12,590 nt of DNA from Alphaproteobacteria bacterium CG11_big_fil_rev_8_21_14_0_20_44_7. GTDB taxonomy: Bacteria > Pseudomonadota > Alphaproteobacteria > Rickettsiales > 21-14-0-20-44-7. The translations under genes were made by a program, and so were the position numbers. Of this stretch, positions 1 through 7,907 are shown piece by piece; position 1 is the first letter of the stretch, and each line of letters begins with the position of its first letter. The notes beneath the pieces were generated by a model. It did not search any database. It was not told the DNA's origin and was given only the letters and a program-made list of their open reading frames with translations. The stretch spans positions 1 to 12,590 of the forward strand of contig PCXJ01000072.1 in the NCBI GenBank assembly GCA_002787615.1. The letters run 5' to 3'.

Positions 1-646
1 AATATGGCTTCGCTACAGGGCGCACATCGCTGAATTTCGGCTGTTGCGGATGGAAAGAATCGACTTTAGAGATATCCAGATAGCCCTCCTTATTTGGGCT
101 ATTGCTCGGTGTTGCAGCTTGTTGCGACTCCTGACGATATCCATTATTTTCTATCACAGGTGGGGGCGCATATTCCGCGCGACTATATGAAGGCTTTGGC
201 CGTGGTGCTGGCGCAGCATCAGAATTAAATCTGGAATCATCAGAATAATTATTCGGCTGATATGCGTCATTTTGCACAGAGCTATATTCCCTTTCATCCG
301 CATCAATCGGACGCGAGCTATAGCCGCTACCATAATTTACTTTGCCGCCAACCGGAACCCGTTGATCATTAGCACTATTTAACGGGGTGAGCGGGCGCGA
401 TCTGATAACCGGATCGCTATTATTCGGGCTATCGATATAATCTACTGCTTCTGCCCCCGAAACATCGCGATATTCTGAAAAATCTTCTTCTTGCGGGTGT
501 GATGACCCTGCTAAGCTATAGCTATTTCCGGAGCTATATTTATTAAAAGACCTATCTCCCTTATTCACATAAGGCGCGGGCTGCTGCTCCAACGCACATG
601 AAGAAATTACAAAAATCGAGGCGGTAGCTAATAATTTTATGTCCAT
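1..646 (-). CDS. Predicted lipoprotein, C-terminus cut by window edge
   Basis: An open frame runs from an ATG at 646 to the left edge without a stop (215 codons). The N-terminus has a Lys at position 4, a short hydrophobic stretch and then ISSC with Cys17, which fits a signal-peptidase II lipobox. It would therefore be an envelope lipoprotein. The mature part is low complexity and rich in Tyr, Ser, Asn, Asp and Pro (for example PAPRPKPSYSRAEYAPPPV), so it is probably disordered. I recognise no family domain; a folded domain could lie beyond the edge. An in-frame TAG sits two codons upstream, which fixes the start region, but no good Shine-Dalgarno is visible. It is the next gene downstream of the second cpaF, 216 nt away, so it may or may not share that transcript. 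The coding call is firm because the frame is long and shows a lipobox; the function is unknown. Confidence 0.72.
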   Translation of the reverse strand, partial: MDIKLLATASIFVISSCALEQQPAPYVNKGDRSFNKYSSGNSYSLAGSSHPQEEDFSEYRDVSGAEAVDYIDSPNNSDPVIRSRPLTPLNSANDQRVPVGGKVNYGSGYSSRPIDADEREYSSVQNDAYQPNNYSDDSRFNSDAAPAPRPKPSYSRAEYAPPPVIENNGYRQESQQAATPSNSPNKEGYLDISKVDSFHPQQPKFSDVRPVAKPY

Positions 647-681
647 GCACTAGGAATATTGCGGGAAATATAAATATGCAA

Positions 682-704
682 GGAGAAAATCTTAATTTTT
701 CTCC
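682..704. other. 8-bp perfect hairpin in the gap after cpaF
   Basis: GGAGAAAA (682-689) and TTTTCTCC (697-704) are perfect inverted repeats around a 7-nt loop. The hairpin lies between the end of the second cpaF and the lipoprotein start, about 36 nt upstream of that start. On the minus strand it is not followed by a clean T-run, so it is a weak terminator candidate. On the plus strand it is followed by T-rich sequence, but no plus-strand gene ends here. It could instead be a structured 5' leader of the lipoprotein mRNA. Confidence 0.35.
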
Positions 705-765
705 ACCATATTTTATTTTTGTCCAAGCTTGTTGTTAGGATACACTTTTTGAAGGATTTTGGGAG

Positions 766-848
766 TAGGATTTAGGAATTAGGAAAGAGAGCGATTCCGA
801 GCGAAGTGAGGCAAGCGCATTGAGCGCGCTTAGCCTTAGTGGCGCTTG
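766..848. repeat. Intergenic short repeats and GC-rich palindrome
   Basis: Just downstream of the second cpaF are three back-to-back imperfect heptamers (TAGGATT, TAGGAAT, TAGGAAA at 766-786). They are followed by a GC-richer segment that folds on itself: AGGCAAGCGC (809-818) pairs with GCGCTTAGCCT (826-836) with a single bulged A. A further GCGCTTG at 842-848 could pair with CAAGCGC at 812-818 as an alternative fold. No T-run follows on the minus strand, so it is not a standard terminator. The composition differs from the flanking AT-rich spacer and recalls dispersed palindromic intergenic repeats, but no second copy is present in the window. Confidence 0.4.
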
Positions 849-862
849 AACGAAATTAACTA

Positions 863-2107
863 TTACCTACCAGGCAGGTTGATTCCCAGCGCTTCGGCAA
901 GCTCTTTTTTATATCCCCAATATTCCACACGGCGCATAAAGCGCGGGATAATCCCCGACCATTTGAATTTTCCGGTCATACGCCCGTTTTTATCCACTCC
1001 ACCATCAGGCACATAGGTGAATAAATCCTGCAAAGTAATCACATCACCTTCCATTCCGACAACTTCGGTAACATAGGTAATGCGGCGATGGCCATCACGC
1101 ATACGGCTAATTTGTACAATTAAATTAAGTGCTGATGCCACCTGATAGCGAATTGCACTCATCGGAATTCCAAGATTCGCCATCATCACCATATTTTCTA
1201 GGCGTGACAAAGCATCGCGCGGATGGTTGGCATGAACTGTCGTCATCGAGCCTTCATGTCCGGTATTCATTGCCTGCATCATATCGAAAGCTTCGGGCCC
1301 GCGCACCTCACCGACAATAATCCTATCGGGACGCATACGCAGCGCATTCTTCACCAAATCACGCATATTCACTTCTTCTGAGCGCCCTTTATCAATGTCA
1401 AACGGCTTTGTTTCAAGGCGAATCACATGCGGTTGTTGCAGCTTTAATTCCGCCGAATCTTCAATTGTTACTACGCGCTCATTCTCGTCAATCCCATTTG
1501 CAATTGCGTTTAAGAGCGTGGTTTTACCTGCACCAGTACCCCCGGATATAACAATATTCATACGGCTTCCGGCAGCGATTCTTAGAATCTTCGCCAAAGA
1601 AGCATTCATATTCCCCTGCTCTGCCATGATATCCAGAGATAAATTCCGGCGTGAGAATTTCCGAATGGAAATCACCGTACCATCCACTGCAAGCGGCGGC
1701 GCAATCACATTCACACGGGAGCCATCCAATAGGCGGGCATCAACAAGCGGGCGGCGCTTATCGAGCTTCCTGCCCACGGTTTCCACAATCTGGTTAGCCA
1801 TTTTTATAACCGCAGCATCGCTCGGCAGGGTTATATTAGTTCTTTCTAATTTACCAAATTTCTCAACATAAACATCACGATAGCCATTAATCAAAACATC
1901 GCTGACATCATCATCTTCCATTAGCGCATTGATTGGGCCTAAATCCTGAATTTCAGTGATAATTTTGCTTTCCAGCTCCTTCCTTTCCATCTCCAGCGCA
2001 ATCTCTTCCACCGAGCTTTCTTCGGTTATATTATTCTGGTTCGGCTGCATATTGGAAAGTACATGCGCCAACTTTTCCAACGTAGCATTGAGCTTTTCTT
2101 CAAACAT
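863..2107 (-). CDS. cpaF: CpaF-family pilus/secretion ATPase (downstream copy)
   Basis: This is a 414-residue cytoplasmic hexameric ATPase of the CpaF/TadA branch of type II/IV secretion ATPases, which power Tad-type pilus assembly or related secretion. Key motifs are intact: Walker A GGTGAGKT at 189-196, the Asp box TIEDSAEL at 214-221, Walker B RIIVGE ending at Glu267, and the His box GHEGSMTTVHAN at 283-294. An N-terminal helical segment of about 60 residues precedes the conserved module. The protein is somewhat shorter than many CpaF proteins, mainly at the N-terminus. The ATG at 2107 has a strong GAGGGG five nt upstream. It follows a paralogue after about 114 nt and could be read from the same transcript or from its own promoter. 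No TadB/TadC membrane partner follows, so the machine it drives is not shown here. Confidence 0.93.
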   Translation of the reverse strand: MFEEKLNATLEKLAHVLSNMQPNQNNITEESSVEEIALEMERKELESKIITEIQDLGPINALMEDDDVSDVLINGYRDVYVEKFGKLERTNITLPSDAAVIKMANQIVETVGRKLDKRRPLVDARLLDGSRVNVIAPPLAVDGTVISIRKFSRRNLSLDIMAEQGNMNASLAKILRIAAGSRMNIVISGGTGAGKTTLLNAIANGIDENERVVTIEDSAELKLQQPHVIRLETKPFDIDKGRSEEVNMRDLVKNALRMRPDRIIVGEVRGPEAFDMMQAMNTGHEGSMTTVHANHPRDALSRLENMVMMANLGIPMSAIRYQVASALNLIVQISRMRDGHRRITYVTEVVGMEGDVITLQDLFTYVPDGGVDKNGRMTGKFKWSGIIPRFMRRVEYWGYKKELAEALGINLPGR

Positions 2108-2221
2108 ATTTACCCCTCGTTCTAAGTAAGAGAGTAATAGTTATTGATTAATATTTGATGAATCCACCAAGGTTTTTTGCAAGATTTTTGGAAGTTTTAT
2201 AGGTGATTTGATAAAGCTTGA

Positions 2222-3511
2222 TTATTTCTTGCCAAAACCATTTGCACCGGTTCCCATTGGATTTTGCGCTGCCTGCGCAATCAGGTCACGGTTAAAGATA
2301 TCGGTCATTGCATCCTTGAAGCCAAATTTGAAGCATTTTATGTTAAAGCGCGGCATGATTTGCGCCTTCTCATAATTACCAAGAATTTTGCCATCTTCTC
2401 CGCGTCCAGTCTCTTTGAATTTGAACAAATCCTGCGAAATAATCGTTGAACCTTCCATTCCGGTGATTTCCGTAACATGCGTAACACGCCGTGAGCCGTC
2501 ATCCATACGTGCAACCATAACTATCAACTCAATCGCCGATGCTACGCGTTGTTTTATGGATAAGGTCGGTAATGTAGGAACTGCCACCGTTACCATGTTT
2601 TCGATACGCATCAGCGCATCTCGCGGTGAATTAGCGTGAATTGTCGTCATCGAGCCTTCATGTCCGGTATTCATCGCCTGAATCATATCAAACGCTTCCG
2701 CCCCTCTGGTTTCACCGATGATAATCCTATCCGGACGCATACGCAGCGCATTTATTACCAAATCACGAATTGTAACTTCCGTATAATCCGGCGTGCCGTG
2801 AATATGCGGTTTTGATTCAAGGCGCACTTTATGTTCAATCGGCAAGCGCAACTCGGCGGCATCCTCAATTGTAATCACCCTATCGCTTGGTGCAATATGC
2901 TGAGCAATGGCGTTTAAGAGCGTGGTTTTACCTGCACCCGTACCACCAACAATCAGCATATTAATCTTTGAACGCCCGCAAATCGCCAGAAATTTCGCAA
3001 TATCAGGGGACATACTGCCATATTTAACCAAATCTTCCAATTTGGTGACTGCATCAGGGAATTTCCTGATTGAAATTGAAGTTCCGTCCAATGAAAGCGG
3101 CGGCGCAATAATATTCACACGGCTGCCATCATCAAGCCTAGCATCGAGATAAGGTCTATCCCTATCTAAAAATCGCCCAACATTCTTCGCAATTTTTTGG
3201 GCTAATTCCCAAACCTGCTTTTCACCCTCAAATTTGAGGTCGGTTTTTTGCAGCTTTCCACCGACTTCAATAAAAATGTTATCCGCAGCATTTATCAGAA
3301 TATCGCTGACACTATCGTCCTTCAGAAGCTCCTGAATAGGCCCCATATCTTCGGGCTTTAGCGTGCGACGATTTTCATCATAAACAAAATCATGAACTTG
3401 CTGCGACTGGCTGTCTGCATAAGACACAGGCGCAACATGAGCTTCCACGGCAGGATTTGCAATCGCTTGAGGATCAACCCCCGCCCCAAAATTTTGATTA
3501 TTACCTTCCAT
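2222..3511 (-). CDS. cpaF: CpaF-family pilus/secretion ATPase (upstream copy)
   Basis: This is a second CpaF-type ATPase of 429 residues. The frame can be extended to a TTG at 3523, but the ATG at 3511 has GAGAG (3517-3521) five nt upstream and is preferred; a GTG at 3517 is also possible. In numbering from 3511, Walker A GGTGAGKT is near 189-196, TIEDAAEL near 214-221, RIIIGE (Walker B) near 262-267, and GHEGSMTTIHAN near 283-294, so it should be catalytically competent. The first 45 residues and the Gly/Asn-rich C-terminal tail (NPMGTGANGFGKK) differ from the downstream copy. The ATPase core is closely similar, with blocks of identical DNA. It starts 37 nt after the pleD stop, which suggests co-transcription with divK-pleD. 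Either it forms mixed hexamers with its neighbour or the two serve different machines; the sequence does not decide this. Confidence 0.92.
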   Translation of the reverse strand: MEGNNQNFGAGVDPQAIANPAVEAHVAPVSYADSQSQQVHDFVYDENRRTLKPEDMGPIQELLKDDSVSDILINAADNIFIEVGGKLQKTDLKFEGEKQVWELAQKIAKNVGRFLDRDRPYLDARLDDGSRVNIIAPPLSLDGTSISIRKFPDAVTKLEDLVKYGSMSPDIAKFLAICGRSKINMLIVGGTGAGKTTLLNAIAQHIAPSDRVITIEDAAELRLPIEHKVRLESKPHIHGTPDYTEVTIRDLVINALRMRPDRIIIGETRGAEAFDMIQAMNTGHEGSMTTIHANSPRDALMRIENMVTVAVPTLPTLSIKQRVASAIELIVMVARMDDGSRRVTHVTEITGMEGSTIISQDLFKFKETGRGEDGKILGNYEKAQIMPRFNIKCFKFGFKDAMTDIFNRDLIAQAAQNPMGTGANGFGKK

Positions 3512-3516
3512 AACCA

Positions 3517-3521
3517 CTCTC
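3517..3521 (-). promoter_or_regulatory. Ribosome-binding site deciding the cpaF start
   Basis: GAGAG on the minus strand lies five nt before the ATG at 3511. The longer reading from the TTG at 3523 would place this site inside the coding region and has no comparable site of its own. Confidence 0.5.
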
Positions 3522-3548
3522 AATAAAATTACATATTAAAATTATATA

Positions 3549-4943
3549 TTAATCAGCCTGTACTATAGGATACGAATTCTTTCTTAAGATTGTCTTATTA
3601 CGACCCGAAGTTTTTGCTTCATAAAGCGCATCATCAGCTCTTTTTAGCAATTTTGCCGTATTATCACCGCCCGCACGATTAACACTTGTTACGCCGATTG
3701 AGCAGGTTTTTTCAAGCTCCCCTACTTCGGTTGAAACCTTAAACGGTCTACTCTCTATACTCTTTCTGAGCCTTTCTCCGGCTATCAGCCCATTTTCGGC
3801 GTCCGTTCCCGGCATAATAACTACAAATTCCTCACCACCATAGCGCACAGCAAGATCGGCAGGGCGGATACATTCTGTGATTCTTTGCGCAAATTGTATG
3901 ATTATCTCATCTCCAACTGCGTGCCCATACGTATCATTCACTATCTTAAATAAGTCTATATCAAGAATCATCACGCTCATCGGGCGGGAATTATTAATAC
4001 TTTCCTCTATCATATTCTCTAAATGGCTATCCATATAACGTCGATTATAAAGCCCCGTCATGCCATCTGTTACTGCCAAGGAAAGACTGGTTTTATAATT
4101 GCTCCTAAGCGCATCCTGATAGCGTTTGCGTTTGATTTGGGTCTTCACCCGCGCCACAAGCTCATTCACATCAATCGGAGTTACGATATAATCATTCACC
4201 CCCAATTCCACACCTTTTACCATCGTTGCCGTATCATGCTCATCCAAAAGCGTGACGAGAGAAACATTTCTGGTTTGCTCGTTGCTACGAATTTGTGAGC
4301 AAACCCGTAACCCGTCAAAATCAAGCATTTGCGTGCTTACGATAACCACATCATAATTATTACCCGAAAGCTCAGAAACCGCGCCCTCCGGCTCTAATAT
4401 ACATTTTACATTTTTTGTCACTGCATGGAGCTTATCTACTATCTGACGTGATTGGATTTTATCATCATCGACAATCATCACCTTTGCATCAGAAATTTGC
4501 TGCTCCTCGCCCATATCATTTAGGCCGAGCTGCACTCCGGTTTGTCCGCGCAAACGCAGCTCATCAATCATCACCTTTAAACGCACCAGCGATTTTACCC
4601 GTGCGAATAATGCTGTATCATTGACCGGTTTGGTCAGAAAATCATCCGCACCGACTTCCAGCCCCTTAATCCTATCTTGTTTCTCAGAAAGTGCCGTAAC
4701 CATTACCACGGGAATATGCGCAGTTTCATGGTCTTTCCTCAGAATTTTGCAGGTTTCAAACCCGTCCATTCCGGGCATCATCACATCGAGCAGAATAATA
4801 TCGGGAGATTCGGATTTGGCTTTTTCAATAGCCTCTGCACCACTCATCGCAGTTATCACTTCATAATATTCGTTGGTAAGCTTGGCCTCTAAAAGCTTAA
4901 CATTGGGCTGCATATCATCAACAACTAAAACCCTTGCACTCAT
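3549..4943 (-). CDS. pleD: PleD-type response regulator diguanylate cyclase
   Basis: The protein has 464 residues with the REC-REC-GGDEF layout of Caulobacter PleD, which makes c-di-GMP from two GTP when phosphorylated and localises to a cell pole. REC1 (about 1-120) has acidic Asp9/Asp10, phosphoacceptor Asp53 in LLDVMMPG, Thr83 and Lys105. REC2 (about 153-270) keeps DDD at 159-161 but has Ser203 where the phosphoacceptor should be, so it is probably the non-phosphorylated dimerisation adaptor, as in the known family. The GGDEF domain (about 285-455) has an intact GGEEF at 369-373. The inhibitory site is RPAD (Arg360-Asp363), five residues before the active-site motif, so product inhibition is expected. 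The start is one nt after the divK stop and has only a weak AGAGG 12 nt away, implying translational coupling to divK. Confidence 0.96.
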   Translation of the reverse strand: MSARVLVVDDMQPNVKLLEAKLTNEYYEVITAMSGAEAIEKAKSESPDIILLDVMMPGMDGFETCKILRKDHETAHIPVVMVTALSEKQDRIKGLEVGADDFLTKPVNDTALFARVKSLVRLKVMIDELRLRGQTGVQLGLNDMGEEQQISDAKVMIVDDDKIQSRQIVDKLHAVTKNVKCILEPEGAVSELSGNNYDVVIVSTQMLDFDGLRVCSQIRSNEQTRNVSLVTLLDEHDTATMVKGVELGVNDYIVTPIDVNELVARVKTQIKRKRYQDALRSNYKTSLSLAVTDGMTGLYNRRYMDSHLENMIEESINNSRPMSVMILDIDLFKIVNDTYGHAVGDEIIIQFAQRITECIRPADLAVRYGGEEFVVIMPGTDAENGLIAGERLRKSIESRPFKVSTEVGELEKTCSIGVTSVNRAGGDNTAKLLKRADDALYEAKTSGRNKTILRKNSYPIVQAD

Positions 4944-4944
4944 T

Positions 4945-5340
4945 TTAGCTTTGAGCCTCTTCTACTTTTTCTCTTTGCAGAAATTTTTCTATGGTTTGCA
5001 AAAACGGCATAATTGAGATGGGCTTGGAAATATAAGCCTCACAACCCGCACGCAAGATTCTTTCTTCGTCATCCTTCATTGCAAATGCAGTTACGGCAAT
5101 CACCGGTATATGGCGCAAATCTTCTTCCGCCTTGAGATTTCTTGTGATATCGAAACCGGAGATTTCAGGAAGCTGAATATCCATCAGAATCAGGTCAGGC
5201 TGAATTTCACGCGCAAGCGACGGAACGTTTAACCCGTCTTTTGTTTCAAAAGTTTCGAAACCATGAGCACCTAACAAATCCCTAAAAAGCTTTAGGTTTA
5301 ATTCGTTATCCTCAACAATTAATATCTTTTTCGCAGCCAT
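4945..5340 (-). CDS. divK: DivK-type single-domain response regulator
   Basis: This 131-residue protein is a lone receiver domain. Acidic Glu10/Asp11, phosphoacceptor Asp54 (LILMDIQLP), Thr84 and Lys106 are all present. There is no output domain, so it should act by protein contact. In Caulobacter, DivK is phosphorylated and dephosphorylated by DivJ/PleC and controls the DivL-CckA-CtrA pathway. The frame extends upstream to 5379, but the ATG at 5340 has AAGGA (5349-5353) eight nt upstream, matches the usual DivK length and N-terminus (MAAKKILIVEDNE), and avoids overlap with the predicted -10 box. Its position directly before pleD, with a one-nt gap, is the conserved alphaproteobacterial divK-pleD arrangement and supports the name over CheY or another single-domain receiver. 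Confidence 0.93.
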   Translation of the reverse strand: MAAKKILIVEDNELNLKLFRDLLGAHGFETFETKDGLNVPSLAREIQPDLILMDIQLPEISGFDITRNLKAEEDLRHIPVIAVTAFAMKDDEERILRAGCEAYISKPISIMPFLQTIEKFLQREKVEEAQS

Positions 5341-5376
5341 AGACTTTTTCCTTGGGCTTAGTCTGGAAAGTAACAT

Positions 5377-5405
5377 CATATAGCATATATTGAACTAAAT
5401 TTCAA
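5377..5405 (-). promoter_or_regulatory. Candidate sigma-70-type promoter for divK-pleD
   Basis: On the minus strand, TTGAAA (5400-5405, five of six consensus bases) is followed by exactly 17 nt and then TATATG (5377-5382, four of six). Transcription would begin near 5370, leaving about 30 nt before the divK ATG at 5340. The -10 covers the upstream ATG at 5379, which argues against that start. Confidence 0.5.
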
Positions 5406-5433
5406 AATGTGCCCGCGTTTCATCCGATTTTGC

Positions 5434-5518
5434 TTAACCCACTGTGACTATTTTAACCTAAGCAGCTTAAGGAAGTGTAAAGATTTATCGCCACAGTTGA
5501 ATTTTCTTAAGATATTAA
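5434..5518. promoter_or_regulatory. TTAA-rich region with inverted repeats between fadE and divK
   Basis: TTAA occurs at 5434, 5453, 5467, 5507 and 5515. One pair reads TTTA-N7-TTAA on the minus strand (5467-5481), a one-mismatch version of the alphaproteobacterial CtrA box TTAA-N7-TTAA. CCTAAG-cag-CTTAAGG (5457-5472) forms a small bulged hairpin, and ACTGTG (5441-5446) pairs with CACAGT (5492-5497) around it. The region lies 65-150 nt upstream of the predicted divK start site and directly after the fadE stop. It could be a regulator site, a weak fadE terminator, or simply AT-rich spacer; no T-run supports a terminator. Confidence 0.3.
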
Positions 5519-7902
5519 ACGCTCTTCTTCATTTCGTGGCTCAGGTAATCCTCAATTTCCCACGCATCGACCATAATCGCATCATGCCATAAGGCCGCCG
5601 CTTCACTTAGGAACTTGCCCTCAGAAGCAGTAATAATCTTCTTCTTGAGAGCAGCATCTATCAAACTTGTCACCTTCGCCTTAGGCAGCTCTTTAGCGCG
5701 GATTGCGGCTTTGATTTTAGCTATGATATCTTTTGACTCATGCACCATATCAAACGCTTTTTCCAGCCTGCCTAGCGCCTCTTTTTTATCTTTCGGAATA
5801 TATAACTCCTCAGTCAGATTCTCGCGCAATTTGCCGTTATCCAGCAAAGCCGAAGCAACCTTATGCTGCAATTTATCGGAAGCATTGCAGGAAATCGGGT
5901 TGAGCCTTGCAAGCTGGGCATGCAGCCAGAATATCGGGCTCATATTTTCATATAAACCGACAAAAGCCTTATTCATCTCCGTGAAGCAATATTTCAACAC
6001 CCATTCAGCGCAATCCTTGTCTTCAGCACGCTCGCCCTCTGCTTCAAACCTACGGATGATGCAGGATGCCATCAGCATATAGGAAAGCACATCGCCAAGC
6101 CGCGCACTTATGGTTTCTTTGCGTTTTAGCCCGCCGCCATAAAGCGCGAGCGAGACATCCGCCAGAAATGCGAATCTGGCAGATGCCCATGCTAATTTGC
6201 GCTCATATTTCCCAGCCAACCCTGTTCGGGTCGGAATATGAGCATATCCACGCGTCATGCTAAGCACGAAGCTGCGAATTTTGTTGCGCGACAAATGTCC
6301 GACATGCGCCCAGAAATTCTGGTCAAATGTATCAAGGTCATCATTCATCAACGCTTTCATTTCATTATAAGAATATGGATGGCAGCGCACCGCCCCCTGC
6401 CCGAAAATTATCAACCCGCGCGTCATAATATTCGCGCCCTCCACAGTGATAGAAATCGGCGTACCCATATAGGCATGTGCCAGCAGATTGCGTGGCCCGC
6501 GTATAATTGCAGCGCCCGCCAGAATATCCATTCCGTCATTGATAATATCGCGGAAGCGCTCAGTTGCGTGATATTTTGAAATCGCGTTTGTTACCGCAGG
6601 TTTTGCACCATTATCAATTGCACCAGCCACAAATTTACGCATTGCATCAATCATATATGTATATCCGGCAATGCGACACATCGGCTCTTCAATCGCTTCA
6701 AATTTGCCGATTGATGTGCCAAATTGCTGGCGCACCATGCCATAATCAGATGTAACGCGGGAAACCAGCTTGCCACCTCCGGCAGAAAGTGATGGCAGCG
6801 AAATTCCGCGACCAACCGCCAAACATTCCATAAGCATTTTCCAGCCCTCGCCCACACCTTCATTACCGCCAATAATATGGCTCAAATCAATCACCACGTT
6901 TTTGCCGCTAATCGGAGAATTCACAAACGGCACACCCATCGGGTCATGCCTTCTGCCGAGCTTCACACCTTTCATATCATGCGGAATCAGTGCGCAAGTA
7001 ATCCCCGGATTTTTGCCTTTACCGAGCAGATTTTCCGGATCATTCACACGGAATGCCAAGCCAATCACGGTTGCAACTGCGCCCAGCGTGATATAACGCT
7101 TCTCAAAATTCACCTTGATTTTGATTGCACCATTCTTATCTTTATACGCCACACCGTCAGAAATTATACTTGCCGCATCACTTCCTGCTTGCGGCTCGGT
7201 TAATCCGAAACATGGGATTTCACGCCCATCTGCCAAGCGCGGCAAATAATATTTACGCTGCTCTTCCGTGCCATAGCGCATCAGCAATTCCGCCGGCCCA
7301 AGTGAATTTGGCACCATTGTTGTGATGGCTAACGGCAAGCTACGGCTGGAAAGCTTCTGCACCACAGACGAATGCGCCAAAGCGGAATAGCCCAGACCGC
7401 CATATTTTTTAGGAATAATCATCCCGAAGAATTTTTCTTTTTTGAGATAATCCCAAACTTCTTTTGGCAAATCACGCTTTTGATAAACCTTCCAATCATC
7501 TGTCATGCGGCAAACTTCTTCCACCTGATTATCCATAAAGCCCTTTTCAGCCTTGGTCAGTTTTGGATAAGTTTCATTGAAAATCTTTTTAAAATCGGGT
7601 TTTCCGGAAAATAAATCAGTTTCAATCCAGTTTGTTCCCGCCCGCAGCGCAATTTCCTCAGTTTCCGAAATTTTCGGCACGGCTTTTATGCGCTTGATGA
7701 AACTCACAATATTTCTGGTAATCAGGTTTTTGCGGATGTCTTTGACCATAAAAACCATGCTCACTGCCGCAAATACCAGCAGCCAGAACATGCCGACATC
7801 CAGATATATCAGCAAGGATGCGCCATATACTACCCACGCCCAAAGCGGCGCGCCGACATAGCCGATGATTATAAGCGCAAGAATGAAAGTGATACAAACC
7901 AT
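5515..7902 (-). CDS. fadE: FadE-type membrane-anchored acyl-CoA dehydrogenase
   Basis: FadE carries out the first step of beta-oxidation, the FAD-dependent oxidation of acyl-CoA to trans-2-enoyl-CoA. With the start at 7902 it has 795 residues, close to the 814 of E. coli FadE and much longer than the ~380 of short acyl-CoA dehydrogenases. Hydrophobic segments in residues 2-53 give two or three membrane spans. The dehydrogenase core contains PNSLGPAELLMRYGT, IPCFGLTEPQAGSDAA (about 229-244), a GVGEGWKMLMECLAVGRG segment and ITVEGANIMTRG (about 485-496), all matching the E. coli protein. The last ~300 residues correspond to the extra C-terminal domain of FadE-type enzymes. The frame extends to an ATG at 7941, but AGGAG at 7908-7912 sits five nt before the ATG at 7902 and a perfect -10 lies between the two. 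The electron acceptor genes (ETF) are not in the window. Confidence 0.93.
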   Translation of the reverse strand: MVCITFILALIIIGYVGAPLWAWVVYGASLLIYLDVGMFWLLVFAAVSMVFMVKDIRKNLITRNIVSFIKRIKAVPKISETEEIALRAGTNWIETDLFSGKPDFKKIFNETYPKLTKAEKGFMDNQVEEVCRMTDDWKVYQKRDLPKEVWDYLKKEKFFGMIIPKKYGGLGYSALAHSSVVQKLSSRSLPLAITTMVPNSLGPAELLMRYGTEEQRKYYLPRLADGREIPCFGLTEPQAGSDAASIISDGVAYKDKNGAIKIKVNFEKRYITLGAVATVIGLAFRVNDPENLLGKGKNPGITCALIPHDMKGVKLGRRHDPMGVPFVNSPISGKNVVIDLSHIIGGNEGVGEGWKMLMECLAVGRGISLPSLSAGGGKLVSRVTSDYGMVRQQFGTSIGKFEAIEEPMCRIAGYTYMIDAMRKFVAGAIDNGAKPAVTNAISKYHATERFRDIINDGMDILAGAAIIRGPRNLLAHAYMGTPISITVEGANIMTRGLIIFGQGAVRCHPYSYNEMKALMNDDLDTFDQNFWAHVGHLSRNKIRSFVLSMTRGYAHIPTRTGLAGKYERKLAWASARFAFLADVSLALYGGGLKRKETISARLGDVLSYMLMASCIIRRFEAEGERAEDKDCAEWVLKYCFTEMNKAFVGLYENMSPIFWLHAQLARLNPISCNASDKLQHKVASALLDNGKLRENLTEELYIPKDKKEALGRLEKAFDMVHESKDIIAKIKAAIRAKELPKAKVTSLIDAALKKKIITASEGKFLSEAAALWHDAIMVDAWEIEDYLSHEMKKSV

Positions 7903-7907
7903 AACAT

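Noticed and set aside
674..736. Plus-strand 20-codon frame in the cpaF-lipoprotein gap
   Set aside because: No Shine-Dalgarno precedes the ATG, and it overlaps the hairpin; nothing supports translation.
1395..1871. Plus-strand frame of 158 codons inside cpaF
   Set aside because: It is antisense to a strongly conserved ATPase core; a similar shadow appears opposite the other cpaF copy.
2108..2221. Terminator or clear promoter between the two cpaF genes
   Set aside because: No stem followed by a T-run and no convincing -35/-10 pair was found on the minus strand.
5341..5379. Longer divK start at 5379
   Set aside because: It has no ribosome-binding site, overlaps the predicted -10, and would add a 13-residue extension not typical of DivK.
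5407..5592. Plus-strand 61-codon frame across the fadE-divK gap
   Set aside because: It overlaps the fadE 3' end, has no good ribosome-binding site and no recognisable protein features.
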